Origin: Bacteroidales bacterium | Lineage (GTDB): Bacteria > Bacteroidota > Bacteroidia > Bacteroidales > P3 | NCBI GenBank assembly: GCA_028708845.1 | Contig: JAQVXZ010000017.1 | Coordinates: forward strand, 1 to 52,639 | Direction of reading: 5' to 3' | Length of the DNA: 52,639 bases | Shown: positions 45,208-52,639 of the stretch, in pieces | How positions within the stretch are numbered: the first letter of the stretch is position 1 | Layout of the letters: each line of letters opens with the position of its first letter | The notes under the pieces: model-generated | Told to the model about the DNA's origin: nothing | The model's input: the letters and a program-made list of their open reading frames with translations, nothing else | The model's database searches: none | Program-made: the position numbers and the translations under genes

Positions 45208-46716
45208 ATGCAAAAGAAAAATACTATTTTATTATTTCTTCTATCATTGATACTAAGTATTGGTGTAAACGCACAAACCCTTACAGAAATTTACAGTAAT
45301 GATAATTTTAAGGTAAAAGAATTGACTGGGGATTTCCCAGCAATCTTTATAATAAATAATAAAGATGACGATACAATTTGGGTGTCTTATTTCGATCAAA
45401 CTCTTGAAAATTCTAAAATTATCTCATTAACTAAAGATTTAAATATCATATCCAGTACACTTATAAATTATCCCCCTATTGTATTAAAATCATTTGAATA
45501 TAAGATTAATGATAAGTTTTATCGAGTAAGTTATAAAGATCAAGACACATTGAAATTTAGATGTTTTGATAGAAATGGTAATAATTTAATAGATAAATCT
45601 TTATGGATTAAAACTAATGAAGATACTCTATGGATAAACACTATGGAATATTTTAAGTATAGAAGATTAAGTAATAATAATTTTTTACTTACTGCCAATG
45701 CGCAATATCCTTCTAATACTGACGAATATGGTTCAGATGCCATAAGATTAATTTTATTTGATACATTAGGAAATATATTAAATACTAAAACATATCCACT
45801 TAAATCATTAATAACAGAAACTCGTATTTGTGAAGTTGGGGAACATTTGATTTTGGAAAAAGTTCCAGCTACAGCATCTCCTAATGACTATTTTTGTTAT
45901 CGAGGAATTTCATACATTAATAAGGAATCCTTAGAAATAGAAGACAGTATTCCTCGAGGTCCATTTGTTGATACATTAGCTAGTGGAGAGATACGTAGGA
46001 GTCATCATCTTAACAATATAATAGCAATAAATGATACAACCTTTGCAGGTCTATTTCAGGGGCCTGATTATATAAAGATAAATATTTACAATAAAAAAAC
46101 CAAAGAAATTATCCATCAAATTAAGCCTACTACATCAACTAATATTTCTACTGAAAATCATAATAACTTTTACGTTGATAGATTTGTATTTAATAATACA
46201 GATTCAATTTATACTCATTATGTAGATAATGGCTCTTTAACATTGTTGAATTTTAGTGCAACTGGTAATATTAATTTTCAATATAAACTCTTATTTCCGA
46301 GTGATTATATAAAAAAGAATGGTGTTATAGGAATGAAAATAACAGAAGATGGGGAAGTTATTATTGCCACATATGGCTATACTATGCAACCTAACTATAA
46401 AAGAGTATCTTGGCTAATAAAATTTAATCCTGACGGTTTAGTTAATTTAACCGATATAGAAACAGGAGACAAGGAAACAATTAAAGTTTATCCTAATCCT
46501 GCAAGAGATTATATTAATGTAGATATTGAGTGTACAAACTTCAAGCAAAGTGATATAGAGTTATTCGATATGCAAGGTAAATTGGTTAAGAAGGAGAAAT
46601 TGAAATCTAAACTAGGAAATAGAATTGATGTTTCTAATTTGAATGCAGGGGCTTATACTTATAATGTATCTCTTAATGGGAAAACAATTAGTGGAAAGAT
46701 TATTGTTGGGAAGTAA
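45208..46716 (+). CDS. T9SS type A cargo protein (copy B)
   Basis: A 502-residue secreted protein with a signal peptide (residues 1-23, ending GVNAQ). Its beta-rich body is of unknown function and the type A sorting domain begins at IKVYPNPARDYINVDIE. I use the ATG at 45208; an upstream in-frame ATA adds two residues only. From about residue 55 to the stop it appears identical, also in DNA, to the gene at 48342; residues about 31-54 and the signal peptide differ. It is placed behind leader cassette A. The cargo role in adhesion or degradation cannot be told from sequence. Confidence 0.85.
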   Translation: MQKKNTILLFLLSLILSIGVNAQTLTEIYSNDNFKVKELTGDFPAIFIINNKDDDTIWVSYFDQTLENSKIISLTKDLNIISSTLINYPPIVLKSFEYKINDKFYRVSYKDQDTLKFRCFDRNGNNLIDKSLWIKTNEDTLWINTMEYFKYRRLSNNNFLLTANAQYPSNTDEYGSDAIRLILFDTLGNILNTKTYPLKSLITETRICEVGEHLILEKVPATASPNDYFCYRGISYINKESLEIEDSIPRGPFVDTLASGEIRRSHHLNNIIAINDTTFAGLFQGPDYIKINIYNKKTKEIIHQIKPTTSTNISTENHNNFYVDRFVFNNTDSIYTHYVDNGSLTLLNFSATGNINFQYKLLFPSDYIKKNGVIGMKITEDGEVIIATYGYTMQPNYKRVSWLIKFNPDGLVNLTDIETGDKETIKVYPNPARDYINVDIECTNFKQSDIELFDMQGKLVKKEKLKSKLGNRIDVSNLNAGAYTYNVSLNGKTISGKIIVGK

Positions 46717-46848
46717 AGAGGTATATGTTTGTGAACTAAAAAGATATAATATTTTATATTTAATTTGTTTAATAATAATAAAGCTATATATTTGCACTAG
46801 ATATTGAACATGAATCATGATTAAATTATTACATATAGTATTTTCAAA
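45371..46848 (+). repeat. Long direct repeat, first copy
   Basis: About 1.48 kb that appears identical to 48493-49970 (constant offset 3122). It covers most of cargo gene B, its 3' flank, the cassette B promoter and the start of the leader ORF. Identity breaks at 45370 (synonymous C/T) and at 46849. Confidence 0.85.
46764..46794 (+). promoter_or_regulatory. Promoter of leader cassette B
   Basis: TTTG (46764-46767), 19-base spacer, TATATTTG (46787-46794), same as in cassettes A and C. Confidence 0.8.
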
Positions 46849-47020
46849 ACCTAATAACCTTCTTATGTTATTAGCATTATGTTCAAGTTTTAATCTACTA
46901 CTCTTGCACTATACTAATGTAAATACGATTAATAGTATGTATGTATGTATGTATGTATGTATGTATGTATGTATGTATGTATGTATGGGATATTCTATCT
47001 ATGCAAAAACAAATTTGTAA
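46817..47020 (+). CDS. Short hydrophobic leader ORF with ATGT repeat (cassette B)
   Basis: A 67-codon ORF with the same opening (MIKLLHIVFSKPNNLL) and same end (MGYSIYAKTNL) as cassette A but only four full MYVC units. The stop is 3 bases before the hairpin. It lies upstream of the lipoprotein gene at 47119. Confidence 0.5.
   Translation: MIKLLHIVFSKPNNLLMLLALCSSFNLLLLHYTNVNTINSMYVCMYVCMYVCMYVCMGYSIYAKTNL
46937..46987. repeat. ATGT microsatellite (cassette B)
   Basis: An uninterrupted 51 bases of ATGT (12.75 units), 36 bases (nine units) shorter than cassette A. The difference is a multiple of both 4 and 3, so the exit frame is kept. Confidence 0.95.
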
Positions 47021-47023
47021 TAC

Positions 47024-47098
47024 TTAGGTTTTCAGAAAGACAATAATTCACATAAGCCTCTTTTCTGAAAACCTAAAACCACCAAACAAATAAGAGGC
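47024..47098 (+). ncRNA. Structured 5' leader RNA (cassette B)
   Basis: Same 15-bp stem as cassette 0 (47024-47038 with 47062-47076) and the same loop pairing GCCTCTT (47056-47062) with AAGAGGC (47092-47098), 20 bases before the lipoprotein start. Substitutions relative to cassette 0 are confined to the linker. Confidence 0.55.
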
Positions 47099-47118
47099 AT
47101 AATTTTAAATTTAATATA

Positions 47119-48282
47119 ATGAATAGAATAAAAACAATTATAGCAATTGCTGTTTTAACAGTATTTGCAGTAGGATGTACAAACGAAGATGATTTAGATT
47201 CTTCAGGCGCTAAGTTTAATAAGAAGAACACAACGTCGAGTTCAAATGACAGAAAATATCCTCAATATGAAGAAATAAACTATTCTTCTGGAGAACTCAA
47301 CACTATGTTGAAAGACTTTGATTTCATTGTTAATGATGAATCATCAACTTTATCAGATATGAGTATCGAAAAAGCTCTATATCTAATGGAAGCCTATGTA
47401 AACTATGGCGTAATAGATAAAGCAAATTCAGTTGCTAAAGAGCCCAATAAAGAGAATAGAACATTCACTTTTATTGTACCTATTGAGGATGAGAAAGTAA
47501 ATGGTATTGAACTGAAAGACATATTTAAAGAATTTGCTGTTAATTTATTAACAACAATGAAAGGAAAAGCTATTCCTTTATCAGATATGTATGTAAAAGA
47601 AATTAGTGCTACATCTGTTACATTTGGGTTAGATATTATACCTTTTAAAGTCCCTAGAGATCCAAATTTACGTTGGCATTTTCCGAATTTTCATAGTCCT
47701 GGTGATGCAATTAATGTTCCTGCAAGCATTGATTCTCCTTGGGGACAATGGTTTGTAAATCAACAAACTTATTGGGAACAATGGCCTGCAGGAGATGTGG
47801 TTACTGAGTATAACGTATATAGATATTCTCAAAAACCAATCTCATTCAACTTTTCTTTAAATACTGGAATGTATTTTACGTACTATACAGGCGTGGTAAG
47901 AGGTAGATATCTCGTAGAACAAACTACTTGCCACACGAACCTTTATGATTATCTTAATACTTCTCCTGTAACTCCTCCTACTGTTGTTTATTATGACAAT
48001 GTAGGTATTGCAACAAAATTAATTCCTGATGTATTAAACAGCTTCTCTATCTTGTATGATATAACTAATGCATATATGAATTTAGAAGGGAAGGTATTAT
48101 GTGATTACACTCCAAAATTATGTCATTTCCCGACCTGGTCTCCTGAAGACGATGGAAGCAATTCATGGTCTGGATTCTTTTTGTATGTTTCTGATGCAAA
48201 ATTTGCTTTTAAACACTCTGAACTACCAATGATGAATTATGTGACTGCTTTGAGTGCAGCAGATATTTATCCTGAATTATAA
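47119..48282 (+). CDS. Predicted lipoprotein of unknown function
   Basis: A 387-residue protein with a lipobox (VFAVGC, lipidated C20) and a Ser/Asn-rich linker (residues 25-50). I recognise no domain. The middle part is Trp/Tyr/Pro-rich (LRWHFPNFHSPGDAINVPASI is typical in style), which suggests an extracellular beta structure. It lies between two near-identical cargo genes, behind leader cassette B, and ends in a strong terminator. A short ORF at 50322 has a similar first 11 residues. Confidence 0.75.
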   Translation: MNRIKTIIAIAVLTVFAVGCTNEDDLDSSGAKFNKKNTTSSSNDRKYPQYEEINYSSGELNTMLKDFDFIVNDESSTLSDMSIEKALYLMEAYVNYGVIDKANSVAKEPNKENRTFTFIVPIEDEKVNGIELKDIFKEFAVNLLTTMKGKAIPLSDMYVKEISATSVTFGLDIIPFKVPRDPNLRWHFPNFHSPGDAINVPASIDSPWGQWFVNQQTYWEQWPAGDVVTEYNVYRYSQKPISFNFSLNTGMYFTYYTGVVRGRYLVEQTTCHTNLYDYLNTSPVTPPTVVYYDNVGIATKLIPDVLNSFSILYDITNAYMNLEGKVLCDYTPKLCHFPTWSPEDDGSNSWSGFFLYVSDAKFAFKHSELPMMNYVTALSAADIYPEL

Positions 48283-48293
48283 TTTTAACTCGT

Positions 48294-48329
48294 AATACTA
48301 CCTGATATTATTCAGGTAGTATTATTTTA
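48294..48329 (+). terminator. Terminator of the lipoprotein gene
   Basis: AATACTACCTGA (48294-48305) pairs perfectly with TCAGGTAGTATT (48312-48323), followed by ATTTT. The next cargo gene starts 12 bases later, so it lacks a promoter and leader cassette of its own. Confidence 0.85.
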
Positions 48330-48341
48330 TATCTTACTAAT

Positions 48342-49838
48342 ATGAAAAGAATAATACTTATTATATTTACATGCTTTGCAGTAAATATAAACGCACAAAC
48401 CCTTACAGAAATTTACAGAGATAATGATTTTAAGGTAAAAGAATTTACTGGAGTTTTACCAGATATTACTATAATAAATAATAAAGATGATGATACAATT
48501 TGGGTGTCTTATTTCGATCAAACTCTTGAAAATTCTAAAATTATCTCATTAACTAAAGATTTAAATATCATATCCAGTACACTTATAAATTATCCCCCTA
48601 TTGTATTAAAATCATTTGAATATAAGATTAATGATAAGTTTTATCGAGTAAGTTATAAAGATCAAGACACATTGAAATTTAGATGTTTTGATAGAAATGG
48701 TAATAATTTAATAGATAAATCTTTATGGATTAAAACTAATGAAGATACTCTATGGATAAACACTATGGAATATTTTAAGTATAGAAGATTAAGTAATAAT
48801 AATTTTTTACTTACTGCCAATGCGCAATATCCTTCTAATACTGACGAATATGGTTCAGATGCCATAAGATTAATTTTATTTGATACATTAGGAAATATAT
48901 TAAATACTAAAACATATCCACTTAAATCATTAATAACAGAAACTCGTATTTGTGAAGTTGGGGAACATTTGATTTTGGAAAAAGTTCCAGCTACAGCATC
49001 TCCTAATGACTATTTTTGTTATCGAGGAATTTCATACATTAATAAGGAATCCTTAGAAATAGAAGACAGTATTCCTCGAGGTCCATTTGTTGATACATTA
49101 GCTAGTGGAGAGATACGTAGGAGTCATCATCTTAACAATATAATAGCAATAAATGATACAACCTTTGCAGGTCTATTTCAGGGGCCTGATTATATAAAGA
49201 TAAATATTTACAATAAAAAAACCAAAGAAATTATCCATCAAATTAAGCCTACTACATCAACTAATATTTCTACTGAAAATCATAATAACTTTTACGTTGA
49301 TAGATTTGTATTTAATAATACAGATTCAATTTATACTCATTATGTAGATAATGGCTCTTTAACATTGTTGAATTTTAGTGCAACTGGTAATATTAATTTT
49401 CAATATAAACTCTTATTTCCGAGTGATTATATAAAAAAGAATGGTGTTATAGGAATGAAAATAACAGAAGATGGGGAAGTTATTATTGCCACATATGGCT
49501 ATACTATGCAACCTAACTATAAAAGAGTATCTTGGCTAATAAAATTTAATCCTGACGGTTTAGTTAATTTAACCGATATAGAAACAGGAGACAAGGAAAC
49601 AATTAAAGTTTATCCTAATCCTGCAAGAGATTATATTAATGTAGATATTGAGTGTACAAACTTCAAGCAAAGTGATATAGAGTTATTCGATATGCAAGGT
49701 AAATTGGTTAAGAAGGAGAAATTGAAATCTAAACTAGGAAATAGAATTGATGTTTCTAATTTGAATGCAGGGGCTTATACTTATAATGTATCTCTTAATG
49801 GGAAAACAATTAGTGGAAAGATTATTGTTGGGAAGTAA
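48342..49838 (+). CDS. T9SS type A cargo protein (copy C)
   Basis: A 498-residue secreted protein with a different signal peptide (MKRIILIIFTCFAVNINAQ) from copy B. From the TLTEIY segment on it aligns without gaps with copy B: a short divergent block, then about 1.35 kb of seemingly identical coding DNA through the sorting domain to the stop. It follows the lipoprotein terminator by 12 bases and no promoter is visible, so it may be weakly expressed or act as a sequence reservoir. No function can be named. Confidence 0.82.
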   Translation: MKRIILIIFTCFAVNINAQTLTEIYRDNDFKVKEFTGVLPDITIINNKDDDTIWVSYFDQTLENSKIISLTKDLNIISSTLINYPPIVLKSFEYKINDKFYRVSYKDQDTLKFRCFDRNGNNLIDKSLWIKTNEDTLWINTMEYFKYRRLSNNNFLLTANAQYPSNTDEYGSDAIRLILFDTLGNILNTKTYPLKSLITETRICEVGEHLILEKVPATASPNDYFCYRGISYINKESLEIEDSIPRGPFVDTLASGEIRRSHHLNNIIAINDTTFAGLFQGPDYIKINIYNKKTKEIIHQIKPTTSTNISTENHNNFYVDRFVFNNTDSIYTHYVDNGSLTLLNFSATGNINFQYKLLFPSDYIKKNGVIGMKITEDGEVIIATYGYTMQPNYKRVSWLIKFNPDGLVNLTDIETGDKETIKVYPNPARDYINVDIECTNFKQSDIELFDMQGKLVKKEKLKSKLGNRIDVSNLNAGAYTYNVSLNGKTISGKIIVGK

Positions 49839-49970
49839 AGAGGTATATGTTTGTGAACTAAAAAGATATAATATTTTATATTTAATTTGTTTAATAATAA
49901 TAAAGCTATATATTTGCACTAGATATTGAACATGAATCATGATTAAATTATTACATATAGTATTTTCAAA
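48493..49970 (+). repeat. Long direct repeat, second copy
   Basis: Second copy of the 1.48-kb repeat (first at 45371-46848). It includes the end of cargo gene C, its 3' flank, the cassette C promoter and the start of the leader ORF. Confidence 0.85.
49886..49916 (+). promoter_or_regulatory. Promoter of leader cassette C
   Basis: TTTG (49886-49889), 19-base spacer, TATATTTG (49909-49916). Confidence 0.8.
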
Positions 49971-50121
49971 GCCTAATAACCTTCTTGCGTTATTAGCATT
50001 ATATTCAAGTCTAAATCTATTACTCTTGAATTATACTAATGTAAATATGATTAATAGTATGTATGTATGTATGTATGTATTATGTATGGGATATTCTATT
50101 TGGGGAAGAACAACTTCATAA
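49939..50121 (+). CDS. Short hydrophobic leader ORF with ATGT repeat (cassette C)
   Basis: A 60-codon ORF. The opening is as in cassettes A and B (MIKLLHIVFSKPNNLL) with a shorter, interrupted repeat and a new end (MGYSIWGRTTS). The stop is 4 bases before a hairpin whose sequence is unrelated to that of the other cassettes. An extra T at 50081 restores the MGYSI frame, which supports selection on the reading frame. Confidence 0.5.
   Translation: MIKLLHIVFSKPNNLLALLALYSSLNLLLLNYTNVNMINSMYVCMYVLCMGYSIWGRTTS
50059..50088. repeat. Short interrupted ATGT microsatellite (cassette C)
   Basis: 5.5 units (22 bases), then an inserted T, then ATGTATG. Total length 30, a multiple of 3, so the downstream frame matches cassettes A and B. 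Confidence 0.9.
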
Positions 50122-50125
50122 TATA

Positions 50126-50200
50126 AGGAACTTTGGTTGCTTCACTACTCCCAATCTCTTGCCAAAGTTCCTAAATAATAAGCCCAAGAAGCAAAAGAGA
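50126..50200 (+). ncRNA. Structured 5' leader RNA (cassette C)
   Basis: AGGAACTTTGG (50126-50136) pairs perfectly with CCAAAGTTCCT (50162-50172). Loop bases TTGCTTC (50137-50143) can pair with GAAGCAA (50188-50194), and TCTCTT (50155-50160) with AAGAGA (50195-50200). The layout matches the other cassettes although the sequence does not. The rest of 50201-50321 shows nothing I can name. Confidence 0.5.
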
Positions 50201-50321
50201 AGCTCAATTTATAACACGAAAATAAGGATATTCGCTTTCTATAAGTTAACCTGATTTTTATCAACGGATATCTTTAGTTATAAATACCGTAAGAGAATTT
50301 ATTAATTAAAAATTTTTAGAG

Positions 50322-50519
50322 ATGAAAAACATCAAAAAAATAATAGCAATAGCTTTTCATGAATATGTTGTAACAGATCTATCTTCTGCTTGTTATAAGA
50401 AGAGATATGTATATGGGTTTATGCCACAAATTACAATGGCAAATTTTGCCTCAATTATTGTTCATGATTTTATGACAACATCAGCAACCTTTAATAGAGA
50501 TATTCTTCTAGGATTATGA
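50322..50519 (+). CDS. Short ORF, possible lipoprotein remnant
   Basis: A 65-codon ORF. The first 11 residues (MKNIKKIIAIA) resemble the start of the lipoprotein at 47119 (MNRIKTIIAIA), and both follow a leader cassette. After that the similarity stops, and there is no lipobox Cys. Its stop codon overlaps the start of the next cargo gene (ATGA). It is probably a remnant with an internal deletion; a real short gene coupled to the next one is the alternative. Confidence 0.35.
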   Translation: MKNIKKIIAIAFHEYVVTDLSSACYKKRYVYGFMPQITMANFASIIVHDFMTTSATFNRDILLGL

Positions 50520-51913
50520 AAATAACTATAATATTTACAGCTATATTATTAATTTCCTCTATTTCTAATGCACAAGTAAATACTCTTTATGAAGGAGACA
50601 GTTCAATAGTAAAAGGAATTATAACAGAAACAGGAGGTTATTTATTAAAGAATTATGATAATGATTGTTATTGGTCAATATTAGGAAGCTACTATGTTAA
50701 TTATGACGATAGTCTAAATATCATAAATACAATTAATCTTAGTAATATTTATCTAATGAAATATGATAATAAACTCTTCAATTTTGAAGCAAATTATCAT
50801 ATTGAAGGAGATACAATAGAAGGTGGATCTATAATAAATCCTTATGTAGTTGTTGATTCTGTTTTTCTAAAGTCATACGACTTAGAGAGAGGGAGCTTTA
50901 ATAGTGTAAAAATTCCAAGAAACTATATAGGAAATGGTTATAGTTTTACATTTTGCTAAGAAGAAGAGGTTTTTGCAATTATTTCTGCTGAGTTATATTT
51001 GAAAGGCACAGGTATTGATGACACCAATCTATGCTTAACTTTAATTGATACTTCAGGAAATGTATTGGATTATAAAGTTTATGATAAAAAAATTACAGAC
51101 TTCAATATTCTTAATCAAGAAAACACTATTATTGTTAATACAGGTCCTCAAAAAACATTCCTTATAAGTAAAAATTCATGGAATATCATTGATAGTATGA
51201 GCACCTACAAATATATGTACACCGCAGGTATTAATGATAGTGTCTTTATAGGAGTATTGTGGGATTATATATATAAACATAATATTATCTCAAAGACAAT
51301 AGATAGTATTTCATACAGAAGACCAAATATTATTCCTTCTCTTAATTTATCAAATTGGGGATCAATTACAACTAATGATGTTGTTTTTGCTGTAAAGAAT
51401 ATAGATACTATATATCATTCTTACAGGGTGACAGATAATGCTTATTATTTAGGTGTTGCAATAGATAATATGAACATTAATAGTTTATCTTTTAATGAAA
51501 GATATGTCTCGAATGAATTTGAGCCAACTGCAATGAAAAGTGTTTCGGGTGTAATTTATACAGAAGATGGAGGAATTATCTTAAATATAACTACGTCAGA
51601 TAATCCTTTCGCTTCTTCAAATGCTTATTTATTAAAATTCTATCCTAATGGAAGATTAAGTTTAGCAAGTGTTGAGCCTGATAAGACAGCAATAATTCTT
51701 TATCCAAATCCAACAAAAGACTTTATTAATATTGTATCTTCAGATGAGATTAAAGAAATAACAATTTACAATTCTCTTTCTCAGAATGTATATTCAAAGA
51801 AACATAAAGGAAAGGATATTGAAATCGATGTTTCTAAGTTTTCAAAAGGAAACTACATAGTAGATATTAAAACCGAAAAAGGAAATATTAGAAAGAAGTT
51901 TATTGTGGAATAA
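50516..51913 (+). pseudogene. T9SS cargo gene broken by an in-frame stop (copy D)
   Basis: One reading frame of 466 codons is interrupted by a single TAA at 50957-50959. Before it come a signal peptide (MKITIIFTAILLISSISNAQ) and the start of the body (to SFTFC). After it the frame continues directly (EEEVFAIISAELYLKG) to a type A sorting domain (LYPNPTKDFINIVSSDE ... GNIRKKFIVE). The sorting domain differs from that of copies A-C, so this is an older paralogue. It could be a recent pseudogene or a sequencing error. A terminator follows. Confidence 0.75.
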
Positions 51914-51922
51914 GTAAAACGT

Positions 51923-51959
51923 AAAGGGGTGTACTTCAGAAGTGCATCCCTTTCTCTTT
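51923..51959 (+). terminator. Terminator of cargo gene D
   Basis: AAAGGGGTGTACTTC (51923-51937) pairs with GAAGTGCATCCCTTT (51939-51953) with two G-U pairs, followed by a T-rich tail. Confidence 0.75.
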
Positions 51960-51984
51960 AATCATCTATACTTAAATCCAAATT

Positions 51985-52639
51985 AAGACCGTTGCAAAAT
52001 CCAACCCACTCTTTAAATAAGTTTTTTCTGACTAAAAAAGCTGTTTAAACTTTCAAATTGTCAGTTTTTCTTTAACATTATCTCCTTTTTCGCTTGTTAA
52101 TCTCTATTTTATTGTCTGTTTTTCGCAACAGGACATAATTATCCCAGGACTGCGATATAAATTGTATGCTATGGCTTGCATCAGGTGTTGGGTGTGCATT
52201 TTCTCTAATCCAATATACCTGGCTACTCCTCCTCCAAATTGTTTCTTAATTGTTCCAAAGGTTCTCTCGACCTTGTATCTTGTCTTGCTTATTAATTTAT
52301 TAAATTCTATCTCTCTTTGTGTTAACTTCTTATTCTTTTTAGCCTTATGTAAGATATGATTCTTTAACTTCTTTTCTTTTACTACTTTATCATTGTTCTC
52401 ACTCTTATATCCTTTATCTGCTTTTATACTCTTGTAGTTCTCTGTGTCTATCTTATCTAATACGTCTTCTACATGTTTTGTATCGCTTTCATTGGCAGCG
52501 GTTGTGATTACAGCTAATACTAATCCTTCTTCGTTGGTTGCTGTATGTTGTTTGTATCCATAATGTAAACGACCTCTCTTCTTCACCCACCTTGCTTCTT
52601 TATCAACTCCTGACTTTTCTTTCTTTACCAGCTTACTTC
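51985..52639 (-). mobile_element. IS5-like insertion sequence, cut by the window edge
   Basis: A DDE transposase fragment reaches the right edge. About 105 bases beyond its stop codon is AAGACCGTTGCAAAA (51985-51999), which looks like an IS5-group terminal inverted repeat and is my estimate of the element end. The other end and target duplication are outside the window. Confidence 0.6.
52104..52639 (-). CDS. IS5-family transposase, partial
   Basis: The C-terminal 178 codons of a DDE transposase; the frame stays open to the window edge, so the true start is outside, and the GTG near 52586 is not the start. Recognisable pieces are RGRLHYGYKQHTATNEEGLV (second catalytic Asp region), SIKADKGYKSENN (with Asp) and YKVERTFGTIKKQFGGGVARY, the C-terminal YREK-like block with the catalytic Glu. 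It ends the accessory cargo region, which fits the repeated and broken genes beside it. Confidence 0.85.
   Translation of the reverse strand, partial: SKLVKKEKSGVDKEARWVKKRGRLHYGYKQHTATNEEGLVLAVITTAANESDTKHVEDVLDKIDTENYKSIKADKGYKSENNDKVVKEKKLKNHILHKAKKNKKLTQREIEFNKLISKTRYKVERTFGTIKKQFGGGVARYIGLEKMHTQHLMQAIAYNLYRSPGIIMSCCEKQTIK

Noticed and set aside
46612-46818. Minus-strand ORF opposite the end of cargo gene B (and its copy at 49734-49940)
   Set aside because: It is repeated only because the DNA is duplicated; the sense strand is a clear sorting domain.
43047-50088. ATGT tracts as an assembly artefact
   Set aside because: Four tracts of different length, two with distinct interruptions, sit in unique flanks; the exact copy number could still be wrong in the longest tract.
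42991-50121. Cassettes as a transposon or MITE
   Set aside because: No common terminal inverted repeats or target duplications bound them; cassette 0 shares only the part from the repeat onward and cassette C only the part before the hairpin.
50063-50254. 63-residue ORF starting in the cassette C repeat
   Set aside because: It begins inside the microsatellite and is merely the second frame through the hairpin; kept only as a possible read-through product in the attenuator idea.

Overview
The window looks like a chromosomal segment of a low-GC member of the Bacteroidota, most likely Bacteroidales. The grounds are: gliding/type IX secretion (T9SS) genes (gldF, gldG, sprA), several secreted proteins ending in the T9SS type A sorting domain, the ruvA-sprA and gldF-gldG-DUF4340-dnaN gene orders, a methylmalonyl-CoA mutase, and Bacteroidota-type promoters (TTTG, about 20 bases, TAnnTTTG) in front of many genes. 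No tRNA, rRNA or CRISPR was seen.

Layout. (1) 1-4.7 kb, minus strand: a plasmid- or ICE-like replication module (HU-like protein, TOPRIM/zinc-ribbon primase-like protein, RepA-type ATPase, two unknowns). (2) 4.7-19.5 kb, minus strand: C1 peptidase, dnaN, DUF4340, gldG, gldF, then sprA and ruvA; one small plus-strand membrane protein sits between gldF and sprA. (3) 19.6-27.4 kb: panB (plus), a large M6 metalloprotease with a T9SS sorting signal and scpA (both minus). (4) 27.6-36.6 kb, plus strand: a trans-sulfuration-type PLP enzyme, patatin-like outer-membrane phospholipase, LolD-like ATPase, rlmB, an Ig-like lipoprotein, rpsP, rimM, and a DUF2975/XRE pair. (5) 36.7-42.6 kb: two tandem M16 peptidases. 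(6) 42.6-52 kb: an accessory locus of T9SS cargo genes and a lipoprotein, in which a cassette occurs four times. (7) The right edge enters an IS5-like insertion sequence.

The most interesting part is region 6. Each cassette has a consensus promoter, a short ORF containing an (ATGT)n microsatellite, a stop codon at or next to a long hairpin, and then a gene for a secreted protein. Because the repeat unit is 4 nt, slippage would move the stop codon to before, at the start of, or past the left arm of the hairpin. This suggests a phase-variable leader-peptide attenuator controlling secreted cargo. That is a hypothesis from sequence alone. Two cargo genes in the locus share about 1.48 kb of seemingly identical DNA but differ at their 5' ends, and a fourth cargo gene is broken by an in-frame stop.

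A second pattern runs through the non-coding regions. Several hold a private short motif repeated 3-5 times with a strict 21-23 bp period, near two DNA helical turns. One such array forms the 3' end of the primase-like gene.

Functionally, SprA (the T9SS outer-membrane translocon) would export the cargo proteins encoded in the same window. The housekeeping genes (dnaN, ruvA, panB, rlmB, rpsP, rimM) place the segment on a chromosome.
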